The notes under the pieces were generated by a model. That model worked only from the letters and a program-made list of their open reading frames with translations. It had not been told where the DNA came from and searched no databases. Of a stretch of 44,674 bases of DNA, positions 18,149 through 27,260 are shown piece by piece. The translations under genes were made by a program, and so were the position numbers. The DNA is from Bacteroides sp. (lineage in GTDB: Bacteria > Bacteroidota > Bacteroidia > Bacteroidales > Bacteroidaceae): assembly GCA_017621035.1 (NCBI GenBank), contig JAGATY010000021.1, positions 1 to 44,674 of the forward strand, given 5' to 3'. How positions within the stretch are numbered: position 1 is the stretch's first letter; each line of letters begins with the position of its first letter.

Positions 18149-19394
18149 GCAGACACTTTTGTTACTCTTGCTCACCATGTTTGCCGGAGTAGCAAGCGCC
18201 CAAAATAATACAAACTCCCCTTATACACGTTATGGATATGGCCAGTTGGCTGATCCCGGTTCCGCTAACAGTAAGGCAATGGGCGGGGTAGCATATGGTC
18301 TTCGGGACAAAAATCATGTAAACTTTGCCAATCCGGCAGCATATACAGCAGTAGATTCGCTGACTTTTATCTTTGATGGAGGCGTATCGCTGCAGAATAC
18401 TAACTTCAGTAACGGGACTTTGAAGCAGAATGCCAAGAACTCTAGCTTCGACTATGTGACCATGATGTTCCGGGCATCGAAGTGGGCGGCTGTCAGCTTG
18501 GGCGTTATACCCTATTCAAATGTAGGTTATAACGTGGGTAAGACCACTGAGGCAACAGACAATGTACCGGAAAACGTACTGACCTACTCGGGAGAAGGCG
18601 GTTTGCATCAGGTTTATTTGGGAGCAGGATTTAAAATTATTAAAAATCTTTCTCTGGGAGCAAATATTTCATACCTTTGGGGTGATATTGATAGAGTACT
18701 GACGGAAAACTTTACTTCAGATACTCAGTTCTATAACTTTGTGAAGTCGACAAATGTCTCAGTCAAGAGCTATAAGCTGGACTTTGGTGCGCAATATACC
18801 TTGGAATTTGCCAAGAAACATGCGCTGACATTGGGAGCTGTATTCTCTCCGGGACACGACTTGAGCAATGTGTCGACGGTTTATACACAGTTGGGTAACA
18901 CGACAGATGGCTATACTACTTCTACCAAAGATACGGTTGTAGCTTGCAGCATACCTACCACTTGGGGATTTGGAGCCACTTATGTGTACGACAACCGTTT
19001 GACTGTGGGGTTGGATGCAATGTTCCAGAATTGGGCTGATGCTTCCTATATGGGTGATTCAGAGGCGCTTTGCAAGCGTGGCAGAATCTCACTCGGTGCA
19101 GAATATATGCACAACCCTATGGCAAGAAACTATTTAGGACACGTGAAGTACCGTTTGGGAGCTTTCTATTCCAGACCGTACTATAAGATAGACGGAGAGC
19201 GTGCGGCTGACGAATTCGGTATTACTGCCGGCTTGGGATTGCCGATTCCGCGTACTCGTTCTATAGTAAGTTTGAGCGCACAGTATGTACAGACACAGGG
19301 AAAGAAGGAGTCATTCTTGGATGAGAAGACATTCCGCGTGTGTGTAGGAATCACGTTTAATGAGCGTTGGTTCTTTAAACGCAAGGTACAATAA
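18135..19394 (+). CDS. Outer-membrane beta-barrel protein, FadL/PorV-like
   Basis: 419 residues. Signal peptide [22 protein letters not shown] (1-22). The mature protein starts [19 protein letters not shown], followed by [29 protein letters not shown], a pattern seen in Bacteroidetes outer-membrane proteins distantly like FadL/PorV. The rest alternates aromatic and polar residues as beta-strands (for example [27 protein letters not shown] and [15 protein letters not shown]). Ligand unknown. It overlaps coaX by 14 bp and is followed after 50 bp by the TPR protein and then lptC, a run devoted to the envelope. Confidence 0.82.
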   Translation: MIKHKQTLLLLLLTMFAGVASAQNNTNSPYTRYGYGQLADPGSANSKAMGGVAYGLRDKNHVNFANPAAYTAVDSLTFIFDGGVSLQNTNFSNGTLKQNAKNSSFDYVTMMFRASKWAAVSLGVIPYSNVGYNVGKTTEATDNVPENVLTYSGEGGLHQVYLGAGFKIIKNLSLGANISYLWGDIDRVLTENFTSDTQFYNFVKSTNVSVKSYKLDFGAQYTLEFAKKHALTLGAVFSPGHDLSNVSTVYTQLGNTTDGYTTSTKDTVVACSIPTTWGFGATYVYDNRLTVGLDAMFQNWADASYMGDSEALCKRGRISLGAEYMHNPMARNYLGHVKYRLGAFYSRPYYKIDGERAADEFGITAGLGLPIPRTRSIVSLSAQYVQTQGKKESFLDEKTFRVCVGITFNERWFFKRKVQ

Positions 19395-19444
19395 GGAGAG
19401 AATTGAAATATTGATTGTAATAATAACTAATAAATTTGAATACG

Positions 19445-20773
19445 ATGAGAATTAAGACGCTTGTGGCTGCAGTGCTCCTTTCTAGTGGAGTATCTGGCGT
19501 TTATGCCCAGACAGACAAATGTAACACTAACAGCAGTATCTCTCACGAGGCTGTAAAGGCAAGAAACTACAAGGATGCTTACGAACCTTGTATGGCAGTA
19601 TTGAAAGATTGCCCGACATTGAAGTTCTACACCTACACAGATGCAGAGAAAATCTTGGAGGCTTTCTTGGGTGAGATTAAAGATCGTAACAGCGCAGATT
19701 ATCAGAAGTATTTTACTGAGTTGATGGATATGTTCGATCAGAGAATTAAGTATCTTCCTGAACTGAACAAGAAATTGAAGCCTACTCAGCAACGTTCTGC
19801 TACTGCCGAGTTGGGTTCTAAGGCTGTTGCTTACTTGCAGTTTGCCCCGAAGGCTGACTTGAATCAGGCTTATGCTTGGTTGAAGGAGTCTGTTGACGCA
19901 GAGAAGGGTGAGTCTAAGGGTGAAGTGTTGAACGCCTTTATGGATGTAACCATGAAGAAGGTACAAGCTGACAAGGCTCATACTGAGGCATTCTTCCAAG
20001 ACTATCTGAATGCTACAAAGTACATTGAAGAGGCTATTGCAGCTGCTACTAAGCCCAATGTGAAGAACTATTTGGAGGCTTTGAAGGGTAACTTCGTAGC
20101 TATGTTTATCAATAGTGGTGTTGCTGACTGTGAGTCTTTGCAAAACATCTATGGCCCTCAGGTAGAAGAGAATAAGGCTGACTCTACTTTCTTGAAGAAG
20201 GCTATCTCTGTATTGAAGATGATGAAGTGTACTGAAAGCGAGGCATACTTCAAGGCTTCTGACTATATGTACCGCATTGACCCGACTGCTGATGCAGCTG
20301 TAGGTGTGGCTATGATGCAATATAAGAAAGGTAACTATGTGGATGCTGTTAAGTACTTCGACGAGGCTCTGACCATGGAAACTGACGATGCTAAGAAGGC
20401 TGAGATTGCTTACGCTGCTGCAGGTTCTCTGTTGGCTGTGAAGAAATATGCTCAGGCTAAGAGCTACTGCCAAAAGGCTATCAGCTTCAACGATAAGTTT
20501 GCTCAGGCTTACATTCTGTTGGCTCAGGCATATGGTTCTAATCCTAACTGGAGTGATGAAGCTGCCTTGAACAAGTGTACTTATTTTGTAGTTCTTGATA
20601 AGCTGGCTAAGGCTAAGTCTGTTGACCCCTCTGTAGCTGAGCAAGTGGATGAACTGATGGCTACTTACCGTCGTCACACTCCGGAAGCTAAAGATTTGTT
20701 CATGTTGGGTATCAAGTCTGGCGACCGTGTTACTGTAGGTGGTTGGATTGGTGAATCTACAACAGTTAGATAA
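19445..20773 (+). CDS. Exported tetratricopeptide-repeat protein
   Basis: 442 residues from ATG 19445 (MRIKTLVAAVLLSSGVSGVYA, a signal peptide ending about residue 21). Helical repeats fill the mature part; the clearest TPR units are at about 280-360 (AAVGVAMMQYKKGNYVDAVKYFDEAL, IAYAAAGSLLAVKKYAQAKSYCQKAI, FAQAYILLAQAYGSNP). The C-terminus (SGDRVTVGGWIGESTTVR) is not helical. Codon use is narrow (GCT, AAG, CTG, TCT repeated), unlike neighbouring genes, which suggests high expression and explains the long stop-free frame on the opposite strand. It lies 3 bp before lptC, so a role in envelope assembly is possible but unproven. Confidence 0.85.
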   Translation: MRIKTLVAAVLLSSGVSGVYAQTDKCNTNSSISHEAVKARNYKDAYEPCMAVLKDCPTLKFYTYTDAEKILEAFLGEIKDRNSADYQKYFTELMDMFDQRIKYLPELNKKLKPTQQRSATAELGSKAVAYLQFAPKADLNQAYAWLKESVDAEKGESKGEVLNAFMDVTMKKVQADKAHTEAFFQDYLNATKYIEEAIAAATKPNVKNYLEALKGNFVAMFINSGVADCESLQNIYGPQVEENKADSTFLKKAISVLKMMKCTESEAYFKASDYMYRIDPTADAAVGVAMMQYKKGNYVDAVKYFDEALTMETDDAKKAEIAYAAAGSLLAVKKYAQAKSYCQKAISFNDKFAQAYILLAQAYGSNPNWSDEAALNKCTYFVVLDKLAKAKSVDPSVAEQVDELMATYRRHTPEAKDLFMLGIKSGDRVTVGGWIGESTTVR

Positions 20774-20775
20774 CA

Positions 20776-21408
20776 ATGTTGCTGCAACATACAGACTGCG
20801 GCTTAAAAAATAAGAGCATAACCATTGTCCAAGTGGCAGTGGTTATGCTTATTTTATGTGCATCTTGTTCCGGAAAGAAGAAAGAGTTGGGCGAGGCTAT
20901 CACAGAACGTGACTCCATGGCGGTGATGACCACACGGGGTGTCACGACTTTGGTGTCCGATTCCGGTATCACCCGCTACCGCATTAAGGCAGAAGAATGG
21001 CAGGTTTTTGACCGAAAGAAGCCACCCTATTGGGCTTTTGAAAAGGGTATCTATCTGGAGAAATTTGACTCTTTGCTGAATGTAGATGCCAGTATTGAGG
21101 CAGATACAGCCTACTACTATAACAAACAAGAGTTGTGGAAGCTGGTGGGAAATGTCGAGATTGAGAATTTGAAGGGAGAAAGGTTTAATACAGAACTGCT
21201 CTACTGGGATCAGAAGAAACAGAAGGTCTACTCGGATAAGTTTATCCGGATAGAGCAACCCGACAGGATTATTACCGGCAGAGGATTTGAGTCTAACCAA
21301 CAGATGACGGTCTACACGATACATAAGCCGGAGGGAATCTTCTATGTAGAGGATGAGGCAGCCTCGGCTACCCCCTCAGACTCATTGGCTACCACTAATC
21401 AGGAGTAA
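20776..21408 (+). CDS. lptC: LPS export protein LptC (lipoprotein-type)
   Basis: Periplasmic LptC takes LPS from the LptBFG transporter and passes it to LptA. 210 residues. A hydrophobic segment with LILCASC (Cys31) predicts a lipoprotein, as in Bacteroidetes LptC, instead of the single-pass anchor of E. coli. The beta-jellyroll domain shows SGITRYRIKAEEWQVFD, PPYWAFEKGIYLEKFDS, DTAYYYNKQELWKLVGNVEIENLKGERFNTELLYWDQ and IITGRGFESNQ, the standard family signatures. The C-terminal 20 residues are a Ser/Ala-rich tail. It is 3 bp from the preceding TPR gene and 6 bp before the CorC/HlyC gene. lptE is at 29597. Confidence 0.9.
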   Translation: MLLQHTDCGLKNKSITIVQVAVVMLILCASCSGKKKELGEAITERDSMAVMTTRGVTTLVSDSGITRYRIKAEEWQVFDRKKPPYWAFEKGIYLEKFDSLLNVDASIEADTAYYYNKQELWKLVGNVEIENLKGERFNTELLYWDQKKQKVYSDKFIRIEQPDRIITGRGFESNQQMTVYTIHKPEGIFYVEDEAASATPSDSLATTNQE

Positions 21409-21414
21409 GCACTT

Positions 21415-22671
21415 ATGGATATTATTGTCTATGTCTTAATCACGATGGCTTTCTCTGCATTCTTTTCAGGAATGGAGATTGCTTTTGTGTCGCTGGATAA
21501 GTTGCGTTACGAGATGGAGAAGAAGCCGGGGGTTACCACGACAATCTTGTCCTACTTCTTGCGCAATCCGAATAACTTCATTTCTACCATGCTGGTTGGA
21601 AACAACATAGCACTGGTAATCTACGGTATCTTTATGGCGCAGATTATAGAGGGGCAACTGCTGGCAGGAATCATAACTAATGATTTCTTGCTGGTACTGG
21701 TGCAGACCATTATATCCACGTTGATTATTTTGGTTACCGGTGAGTTTCTTCCTAAGACGCTGTTTAAGATAGATCCAAATCTGATGTTGCGGATTTTTGC
21801 CTTGCCGTTGTTCATCTGCTATGTGGTGCTATTCCCCATTTCCAAGTTAGCTTCCGGACTGTCTGCCATCTTCCTACGGTTGTTTGGTATGAAGCTGAAT
21901 AAGGATGCCTCTGCAAAGGCTTTCGGAAAGGTGGACTTGGACTATTTCGTGCAGACGAGTATAGAGAATGCGGATAATGAGGAGGAACTGGATACAGAGG
22001 TGAAGTTTTTTCAGAATGCACTGGACTTTTCCACCATCAAGATACGTGACTGCATTGTGCCCCGCACCGAGGTGGTGGCAGTGGATGTGACGACTCCTTT
22101 GGAAGATTTGAAAAATCTTTTTGTGGAATCGGGTATCTCTAAGATTATAGTCTACGAAGGGAATATTGACAACGTGGTAGGATATATTCACTCTTCTGAG
22201 ATGTTTCGTAATCCGACAGACTGGAGGAGCAATGTTAAAGATGTGCCAATCGTTCCGGAAACAATGGCGGCACATAAGCTGATGCAGTTATTCATGCAGC
22301 AGAAGCGTACCATTGCTGTGGTGGTGGATGAGTTTGGCGGTACGGCAGGAATTGTCTCTATGGAGGATTTGGTGGAAGAAATCTTTGGGGATATTGAAGA
22401 TGAACATGACAATACATCATATGTATGCAAGCGGTTAAGTGAAAATGAATATGTTTTGTCTGCCCGTCTGGAGATAGAAAAGGTAAATGAAAACTTTGAT
22501 TTAGAACTGCCGGAGTCGGATGAATATTTGACGGTTGGCGGACTGATTTTGAATGTTTACCAGAGTTTCCCGAAGCTGCATGAAGTGGTAACAATCGGGA
22601 AGTATCAGTTCAAAATAATTAAGGTTGCATCTACAAAAATTGAGCTGGTACGTTTGAAAGTACTTGAATAA
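21415..22671 (+). CDS. CNNM/CBS-domain transporter of the HlyC/CorC family
   Basis: 418 residues. The N-terminal CNNM (DUF21) membrane domain (about 1-190) has three to four helices and the motifs FSGMEIAFVSLDKLR and LVTGEFLPKTLFK. A CBS pair follows at about 205-330 (IVPRTEVVAVDV, ISKIIVYEGNIDNVVGYIHSSEM, AVVVDEFGGTAGIVSMEDLVEEIFGDIEDEHD). A C-terminal CorC/HlyC transporter-associated domain ends the protein (LPESDEYLTVGGLILNVYQSFPKLHE). Family members transport or sense Mg2+ or Na+ or affect envelope integrity. The substrate here is not predictable. It is the third gene of a tight TPR-lptC-CorC/HlyC run. Confidence 0.9.
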   Translation: MDIIVYVLITMAFSAFFSGMEIAFVSLDKLRYEMEKKPGVTTTILSYFLRNPNNFISTMLVGNNIALVIYGIFMAQIIEGQLLAGIITNDFLLVLVQTIISTLIILVTGEFLPKTLFKIDPNLMLRIFALPLFICYVVLFPISKLASGLSAIFLRLFGMKLNKDASAKAFGKVDLDYFVQTSIENADNEEELDTEVKFFQNALDFSTIKIRDCIVPRTEVVAVDVTTPLEDLKNLFVESGISKIIVYEGNIDNVVGYIHSSEMFRNPTDWRSNVKDVPIVPETMAAHKLMQLFMQQKRTIAVVVDEFGGTAGIVSMEDLVEEIFGDIEDEHDNTSYVCKRLSENEYVLSARLEIEKVNENFDLELPESDEYLTVGGLILNVYQSFPKLHEVVTIGKYQFKIIKVASTKIELVRLKVLE

Positions 22672-22726
22672 TGCCGCTTAAATGCATTTTTTTTGGAAAT
22701 AAGTAGAAGCGTATTTACATTTTTTG

Positions 22727-22734
22727 TATCTTCG
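22727..22734 (+). promoter_or_regulatory. Possible -7 box of the PpiD-like gene
   Basis: TATCTTCG differs from TAnnTTTG at one position and lies 63 bp before the ATG. No TTTG is found at the right distance. Confidence 0.4.
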
Positions 22735-22797
22735 TGCGCTAAAAATAAAACGTAGGTTTAGAAAGTAAATAATAAACAATAAAACATAGTAACTAAA

Positions 22798-24936
22798 ATG
22801 GCAACATTACAAAACATTCGGTCTAAGGGACCCTTATTAGTGATTGTTATTGGTTTGGCGCTGTTTGCCTTTATTGCAGGCGATGCCTGGAAGGTTCTCC
22901 AGCCGCACCAATCACAGGATGTTGGTGAGGTAAATGGTGAAACACTCTCGGCACAAGAGTATCAAGCTTTGGTTGAAGAGTACACAGAAGTAGTGAAGTT
23001 TACCAGTGGTACATCCTCATTGAATGAAGAGCAAAATAACCAAATCAAAGATGAAGTGTGGAAGGCTTATGTTAACAATAAGTTGATTGAAGCAGAAGCT
23101 GCAAAAATTGGCTTGACTGTGTCTAAGGCAGAGATTCAGGCAATTATTGATGCAGGCGTACATCCGTTGTTGCAACAGACTCCTTTCCGCAATCCGCAAA
23201 CCGGAGCATTTGACAAGGATATGTTGAAGAAGTTCTTGGTGGACTATGCAAAGATGGCTAATGCACCCATGTCTTCTCAATATGCAGAATACTATCAATC
23301 TCTGTATAAGTTCTGGTCTTTCGTTGAAAAGACTTTGCTGCAGAGTCGTTTGCAAGAGAAGTATCAGGCATTGATTACCAAGTCACTCTTGTCAAATCCG
23401 GTAGAAGCAAAAGAGGCTTTTGAGGATCGTGTTAATCAAGCTGATTTGATGTTGGCTGCTGTTCCTTATTCTTCAGTAGTAGACTCTTCTATCACTGTAA
23501 CTGATGCAGATTTGAAGGCTGCCTATGAAAAGAAGAAAGATCAGTTTAAGCAATATGCAGAAGCTCGTAACATCAAGTTTATCGATGTGCAAGTTACTGC
23601 CAGTGCAGAAGATAAGGCTGCTCTGCAGAAAGAAATGGAAGAGTTTACAGCTCAGTTGGCTGCCGAACCTACAGACTATACAGCATTTGTTCGTTCTACA
23701 GGTTCTGCTGCTCCCTATGTAGATTTGTTCTATACTACCAAAACTTTGCCCGCTGATGTTGTAGCTCGTCTGGACTCTGTAGCAGTGGGTGGCGTGTTTG
23801 GTCCTTACTATAATGCTGCTGATAACACTTTGAACTCTTTCAAGAAGTTGGCAAAGGCAACGATGGCTGACTCTGTAGAGTATCGTGCTATCCAAGTTGT
23901 TGCAGAAAATGCTGAAAAGACTAAGACATTGGCCGACAGCATCTACAAGGCAATCAAGGGTGGTGCCAAGTTTGAAGAGTTGGCTAAGAAGTATGGTCAG
24001 ACCGGTGAACCGGTATGGATTTCTTCAGCCAATTATGAAGGTGCTCAGATTGATGGTGACAACTTGAAGTACATTGAGACTGTAACCTCTCTGCCGTTGA
24101 ACGAGTTGAAGAACTTGGAACTGGGTCAGGCAAACATTATCATGCAGGTGACTAACAAGAAGGCTACTACTCCTAAGTATAAGGTTGCAGTGGTTAAGCG
24201 TCCGGTTGAGTTTAGCAAAGAGACTTATAATAAGGCATACAATGAGTTCAGTCAGTTTATTGCAACCAATAATACATTGGAAAAATTGACTGCTAACGCT
24301 GAAGATGCCGGTTATCGTTTACTGGATAAGTATGAACTGTACAGCTCTGAGCATGGAATCGGTGGCGTAAGTGGCACTAAGGATGCTTTGCGTTGGGCAT
24401 TTGATGCAAAGGCCGGAGAAGTTTCTGGTCTCTATGAGTGTGGCGAGAGTGACCGTATGATGGTTGTTGCTGTATCTAGCATCATTCCTGAAGGTTACCG
24501 TCCTTTCTCTTGGGTAAAGGAACAATTGCGTTACGAAGTGTTGCGTGATAAGAAGGCAGAGAAGATTATGGCAGACATGAAGGCTGCCGGTGCCAAGACT
24601 TTTGCACAGTATAAGGATTTGAATCATGCGGTTAGCGACTCTGTAAAGCACGTTACTTTTGCAGCTCCTGCTTATGTTCCTGCTTTGCGTACCAGCGAAC
24701 CTTTGGTTAGTGCCTTTGCTTCAGTAGCTGAACTGAATAAGTTGAGCGCTCCGATTAAGGGTAATGGTGGTGTGTTTGTACTGCAAGCTTATGCAAAGGA
24801 GAAGACAAACGACACCTATGACCAAGCATCAGAAGAGGCTACATTGGAAAATATGTATGCACGTATGGCATCACAAACGCTTAGTGATCTTTACCTGAAA
24901 GCAGCTGTAAAAGACAATCGTTATCTCTTCTTCTAA
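22798..24936 (+). CDS. PpiD-like periplasmic peptidyl-prolyl isomerase/foldase
   Basis: 712 residues, one N-terminal membrane anchor (GPLLVIVIGLALFAFIAG, about 11-28) with the rest periplasmic. A SurA-N/PpiD-type chaperone region follows (VGEVNGETLSAQEYQALVEEYTE, about 41-65, through LLQSRLQEKYQALITK). A parvulin-like domain lies near 340-450 (GAKFEELAKKYGQTGEPVWIS). PpiD proteins sit beside the SecYEG exit and help outer-membrane proteins fold. The length is near that of E. coli PpiD (623) with extra C-terminal sequence. Codon use is biased as in highly expressed genes. A terminator follows at 25000-25038. I leave the symbol empty because the orthology is not one-to-one. Confidence 0.88.
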   Translation: MATLQNIRSKGPLLVIVIGLALFAFIAGDAWKVLQPHQSQDVGEVNGETLSAQEYQALVEEYTEVVKFTSGTSSLNEEQNNQIKDEVWKAYVNNKLIEAEAAKIGLTVSKAEIQAIIDAGVHPLLQQTPFRNPQTGAFDKDMLKKFLVDYAKMANAPMSSQYAEYYQSLYKFWSFVEKTLLQSRLQEKYQALITKSLLSNPVEAKEAFEDRVNQADLMLAAVPYSSVVDSSITVTDADLKAAYEKKKDQFKQYAEARNIKFIDVQVTASAEDKAALQKEMEEFTAQLAAEPTDYTAFVRSTGSAAPYVDLFYTTKTLPADVVARLDSVAVGGVFGPYYNAADNTLNSFKKLAKATMADSVEYRAIQVVAENAEKTKTLADSIYKAIKGGAKFEELAKKYGQTGEPVWISSANYEGAQIDGDNLKYIETVTSLPLNELKNLELGQANIIMQVTNKKATTPKYKVAVVKRPVEFSKETYNKAYNEFSQFIATNNTLEKLTANAEDAGYRLLDKYELYSSEHGIGGVSGTKDALRWAFDAKAGEVSGLYECGESDRMMVVAVSSIIPEGYRPFSWVKEQLRYEVLRDKKAEKIMADMKAAGAKTFAQYKDLNHAVSDSVKHVTFAAPAYVPALRTSEPLVSAFASVAELNKLSAPIKGNGGVFVLQAYAKEKTNDTYDQASEEATLENMYARMASQTLSDLYLKAAVKDNRYLFF

Positions 24937-24999
24937 TGAGAGATAACCGTTTGAATCTTACTTAGGAAAAGGAAAACTGGTTTTTATTCGTTATACGTT

Positions 25000-25038
25000 G
25001 GAGGGGTCGTCCGGTTTATCTCGGGCGGCTCCTTTTTT
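25000..25038 (+). terminator. Terminator after the PpiD-like gene
   Basis: GGAG pairs with CTCC and TCGTCCG with CGGGCGG (two wobble pairs, a 3-nt bulge), loop GTTTATCT, followed by TTTTTTG. The last bases of the T-run are also the -33 box of rlmN. Confidence 0.82.
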
Positions 25039-25066
25039 GTGGATTGCAACTTTATTCATACCTTTG
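25036..25066 (+). promoter_or_regulatory. Promoter of rlmN
   Basis: TTTG (25036-25039), 19 bp, TACCTTTG (25059-25066): an exact match to the Bacteroidetes consensus. The -33 box is shared with the end of the preceding terminator. Confidence 0.85.
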
Positions 25067-25091
25067 CAATCCTAATTGATAAGACTTGCTT

Positions 25092-26126
25092 ATGCAGAAA
25101 CAATCTCTTTTGGGTTTGACCCTGTCGGAATTGCAGCAGGTGGTAAAGAATCTGGGAATGCCCGGGTTTACTGCCAAGCAGATAGCTTCATGGCTTTATG
25201 GGAAACGAATAACTTCCATTGATGAGATGACCAATCTCTCTTTGCGCCATAGAGAGTTGTTGAAAGAGTCTTATGTCATTGGTGCTGAACCTCCGGTTGA
25301 TGCCATGCGCTCTGTTGATGGTACAGTGAAATACCTTTATAGAATTGGTGAAAATCATTTTGTGGAGGCGGTATATATTCCGGAAGAAGATCGTGCTACG
25401 TTATGTGTATCTTCTCAGGTGGGTTGTAAGATGAACTGTAAGTTTTGTATGACCGGTAAGCAGGGATTCACGGCAAACCTAACAGCATCCCAGATTATCA
25501 ATCAGATAAATTCACTTCCTGAGCGTGACAACCTCACCAATGTGGTAATGATGGGGATGGGAGAGCCCTTGGATAACCTGAATGAGGTGTTGAAAGCCTT
25601 GGAAATCATGACCTCTGCTTATGGGTATGGCTGGAGCCCCAAACGTGTTACCCTCTCTACGGTCGGATTGCGGAAAGGTTTGCAACGCTTTATCGAAGAG
25701 TCTGATTGTCATTTGGCCATCAGTTTGCACTCACCTATACCTCAACAACGACGTGAGTTGATGCCGGCAGAGAAAGCTTTCTCAATCACAGAAATCGTGG
25801 ATTTGTTAAGAAACTATGATTTTAGCAAGCAGCGTAGACTTTCTTTTGAATATATTGTTTTTAAAGGTGTAAATGATTCATTGCTTTATGCAAAAGAGTT
25901 GTTGAAACTGCTTCGGGGTGTAGATTGCCGGATTAACCTGATTCGGTTTCACGCAATCCCGAATGTTGATTTGGAAGGGGTGAGCATGGAAGAGATGATA
26001 AAGTTGAGAGATTACCTGACTTCTCATGGCTTGTTTACCACCATCAGAGCATCTCGCGGCGAAGATATTTATGCGGCCTGCGGAATGCTTTCTACAGCTA
26101 AACAAGAGGCAGAAAGTAATATTTAA
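25092..26126 (+). CDS. rlmN: 23S rRNA (adenine2503-C2)/tRNA methyltransferase, radical SAM
   Basis: Methylates C2 of A2503 in 23S rRNA and A37 in some tRNAs. 344 residues from ATG 25092 (a TTG two codons upstream is not needed). N-terminal accessory domain about 1-80. The radical-SAM cluster motif is CKMNCKFCMTG with Cys112, 116 and 119. GMGEPLDNLNEV and HLAISLHSP are the SAM and substrate motifs. The late catalytic Cys lies in YAACGML near residue 331. The gene has its own promoter directly after the PpiD-like terminator and is followed by the DUF4837 gene 74 bp on. Confidence 0.96.
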   Translation: MQKQSLLGLTLSELQQVVKNLGMPGFTAKQIASWLYGKRITSIDEMTNLSLRHRELLKESYVIGAEPPVDAMRSVDGTVKYLYRIGENHFVEAVYIPEEDRATLCVSSQVGCKMNCKFCMTGKQGFTANLTASQIINQINSLPERDNLTNVVMMGMGEPLDNLNEVLKALEIMTSAYGYGWSPKRVTLSTVGLRKGLQRFIEESDCHLAISLHSPIPQQRRELMPAEKAFSITEIVDLLRNYDFSKQRRLSFEYIVFKGVNDSLLYAKELLKLLRGVDCRINLIRFHAIPNVDLEGVSMEEMIKLRDYLTSHGLFTTIRASRGEDIYAACGMLSTAKQEAESNI

Positions 26127-26147
26127 TATTTATTATAGCTGTCAAGA

Positions 26148-26178
26148 GTTGTTTTATTACTTTTAATTCGTAAGTTTG
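26148..26178 (+). promoter_or_regulatory. Promoter of the DUF4837-pdxA-lptE-secG run
   Basis: TAAGTTTG (26171-26178) fits TAnnTTTG, with GTTG (26148-26151) 19 bp upstream in place of TTTG. The leader is about 20 nt. Seven close-packed genes follow without another clear promoter. Confidence 0.7.
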
Positions 26179-26200
26179 CGGAAAATAAAATAATTGCGAT

Positions 26201-27259
26201 ATGAAAAAGCATTTGTATTTCTTTAGTATGCTTCTTATGGTAGCACTTCTTTCCGGTTGTGAGAGCAAAGGAAAGAAGGGTGTGTTCACTCCGACTTCAA
26301 GCGGTCGTGCGTATGAAATTCTTGTAGTAGTTCCCCAAGGAGTGTGGGAACGTCCGGCCGGTAGAGCCTTGTATGATGTGTTGGACACCGATGTGCCCGG
26401 TCTTCCACAGTCGGAGCGCTCTTTCCGTATTATGTTTACCTCTCCGGAGAATTATGACGGTGCTCTGAAGATTGTCCGCAATATCATTATCGTTGATATT
26501 GACAAAAACCGTTACACTCAGCCTAAGTTCAGATATGCAAAGGATGTCTATGCCGCTCCCCAATCTATATTAACTATCCAGGCTCCTGATGAGTCCTCTT
26601 TTAAAGAGTTTGTTACCGAGAACAGACAAGCAATTATAGACTTCTTTACCCATGCAGAAATGAATCGTCAGATTGCTGTGCTAAAGGATAAGCATAGTGA
26701 TTATGTAGAGACAAAGGTAAAGAGCATGTTCGATTGCGATGTTTGGGTTCCGGGCGATTTGGCTTCAACCAAGCAAGGGGAAGATTTCTTCTGGGCAGGA
26801 ACCAATGCGGCAACCGGAGACCAGAATTTTGTCATCTACTCATTCCCTTACACTGATAATAATACTTTTACCAAGGAGTACTTTGTACACAAGCGTGACT
26901 CTGTGATGAAAGCTAACATTCCTGGCGCTAAACCAGGCATGTATATGGCTACTGATTCTTTAATGACAGATGTCCGTAACATAAGTGTGCTGGGTGAATA
27001 TGCGTTGGAGGCTCGTGGCTTGTGGCGCATAAAGGGCGATTTCATGGGTGGCCCGTTTGTCTCTCATATGCGTCTGGACAGAGCAAACCGCCGCATTATT
27101 GTATCTGAAATATTTATTTACTCTCCGGATAAATTGAAACGCAATCTGGTGCGTCAGATGGAGGCATCATTGTACACGTTGAAGTTACCCGGTACAAAAA
27201 CAGAAAAAGTAGAAATTGCCACAGAATCCGTTTCAGACGAAACACAAAACAGCAAATAA
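26201..27259 (+). CDS. DUF4837 family lipoprotein
   Basis: 352 residues with lipobox LLSGC (Cys20), so a predicted lipoprotein. The DUF4837 pattern is clear: GRAYEILVVVPQGVWERPAGRALYDVLDTDVPGLPQSERSF, then MFTSPENYDGALKIVRNIIIVDID and WRIKGDFMGGPFVSHMRLD. Function unknown; the family is confined to Bacteroidetes. The stop is separated from the pdxA start by one base, so translation is coupled. The C-terminal tail is charged and Ser/Thr-rich. Confidence 0.85.
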   Translation: MKKHLYFFSMLLMVALLSGCESKGKKGVFTPTSSGRAYEILVVVPQGVWERPAGRALYDVLDTDVPGLPQSERSFRIMFTSPENYDGALKIVRNIIIVDIDKNRYTQPKFRYAKDVYAAPQSILTIQAPDESSFKEFVTENRQAIIDFFTHAEMNRQIAVLKDKHSDYVETKVKSMFDCDVWVPGDLASTKQGEDFFWAGTNAATGDQNFVIYSFPYTDNNTFTKEYFVHKRDSVMKANIPGAKPGMYMATDSLMTDVRNISVLGEYALEARGLWRIKGDFMGGPFVSHMRLDRANRRIIVSEIFIYSPDKLKRNLVRQMEASLYTLKLPGTKTEKVEIATESVSDETQNSK

Positions 27260-27260
27260 A

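Noticed and set aside
19427-20776. A 449-codon open frame on the minus strand, opposite the TPR protein gene
   Set aside because: It mirrors the TPR gene, whose biased codon use avoids the triplets that would give stops on the other strand. The translation is rich in Ser and Leu without any domain, and no promoter faces it.
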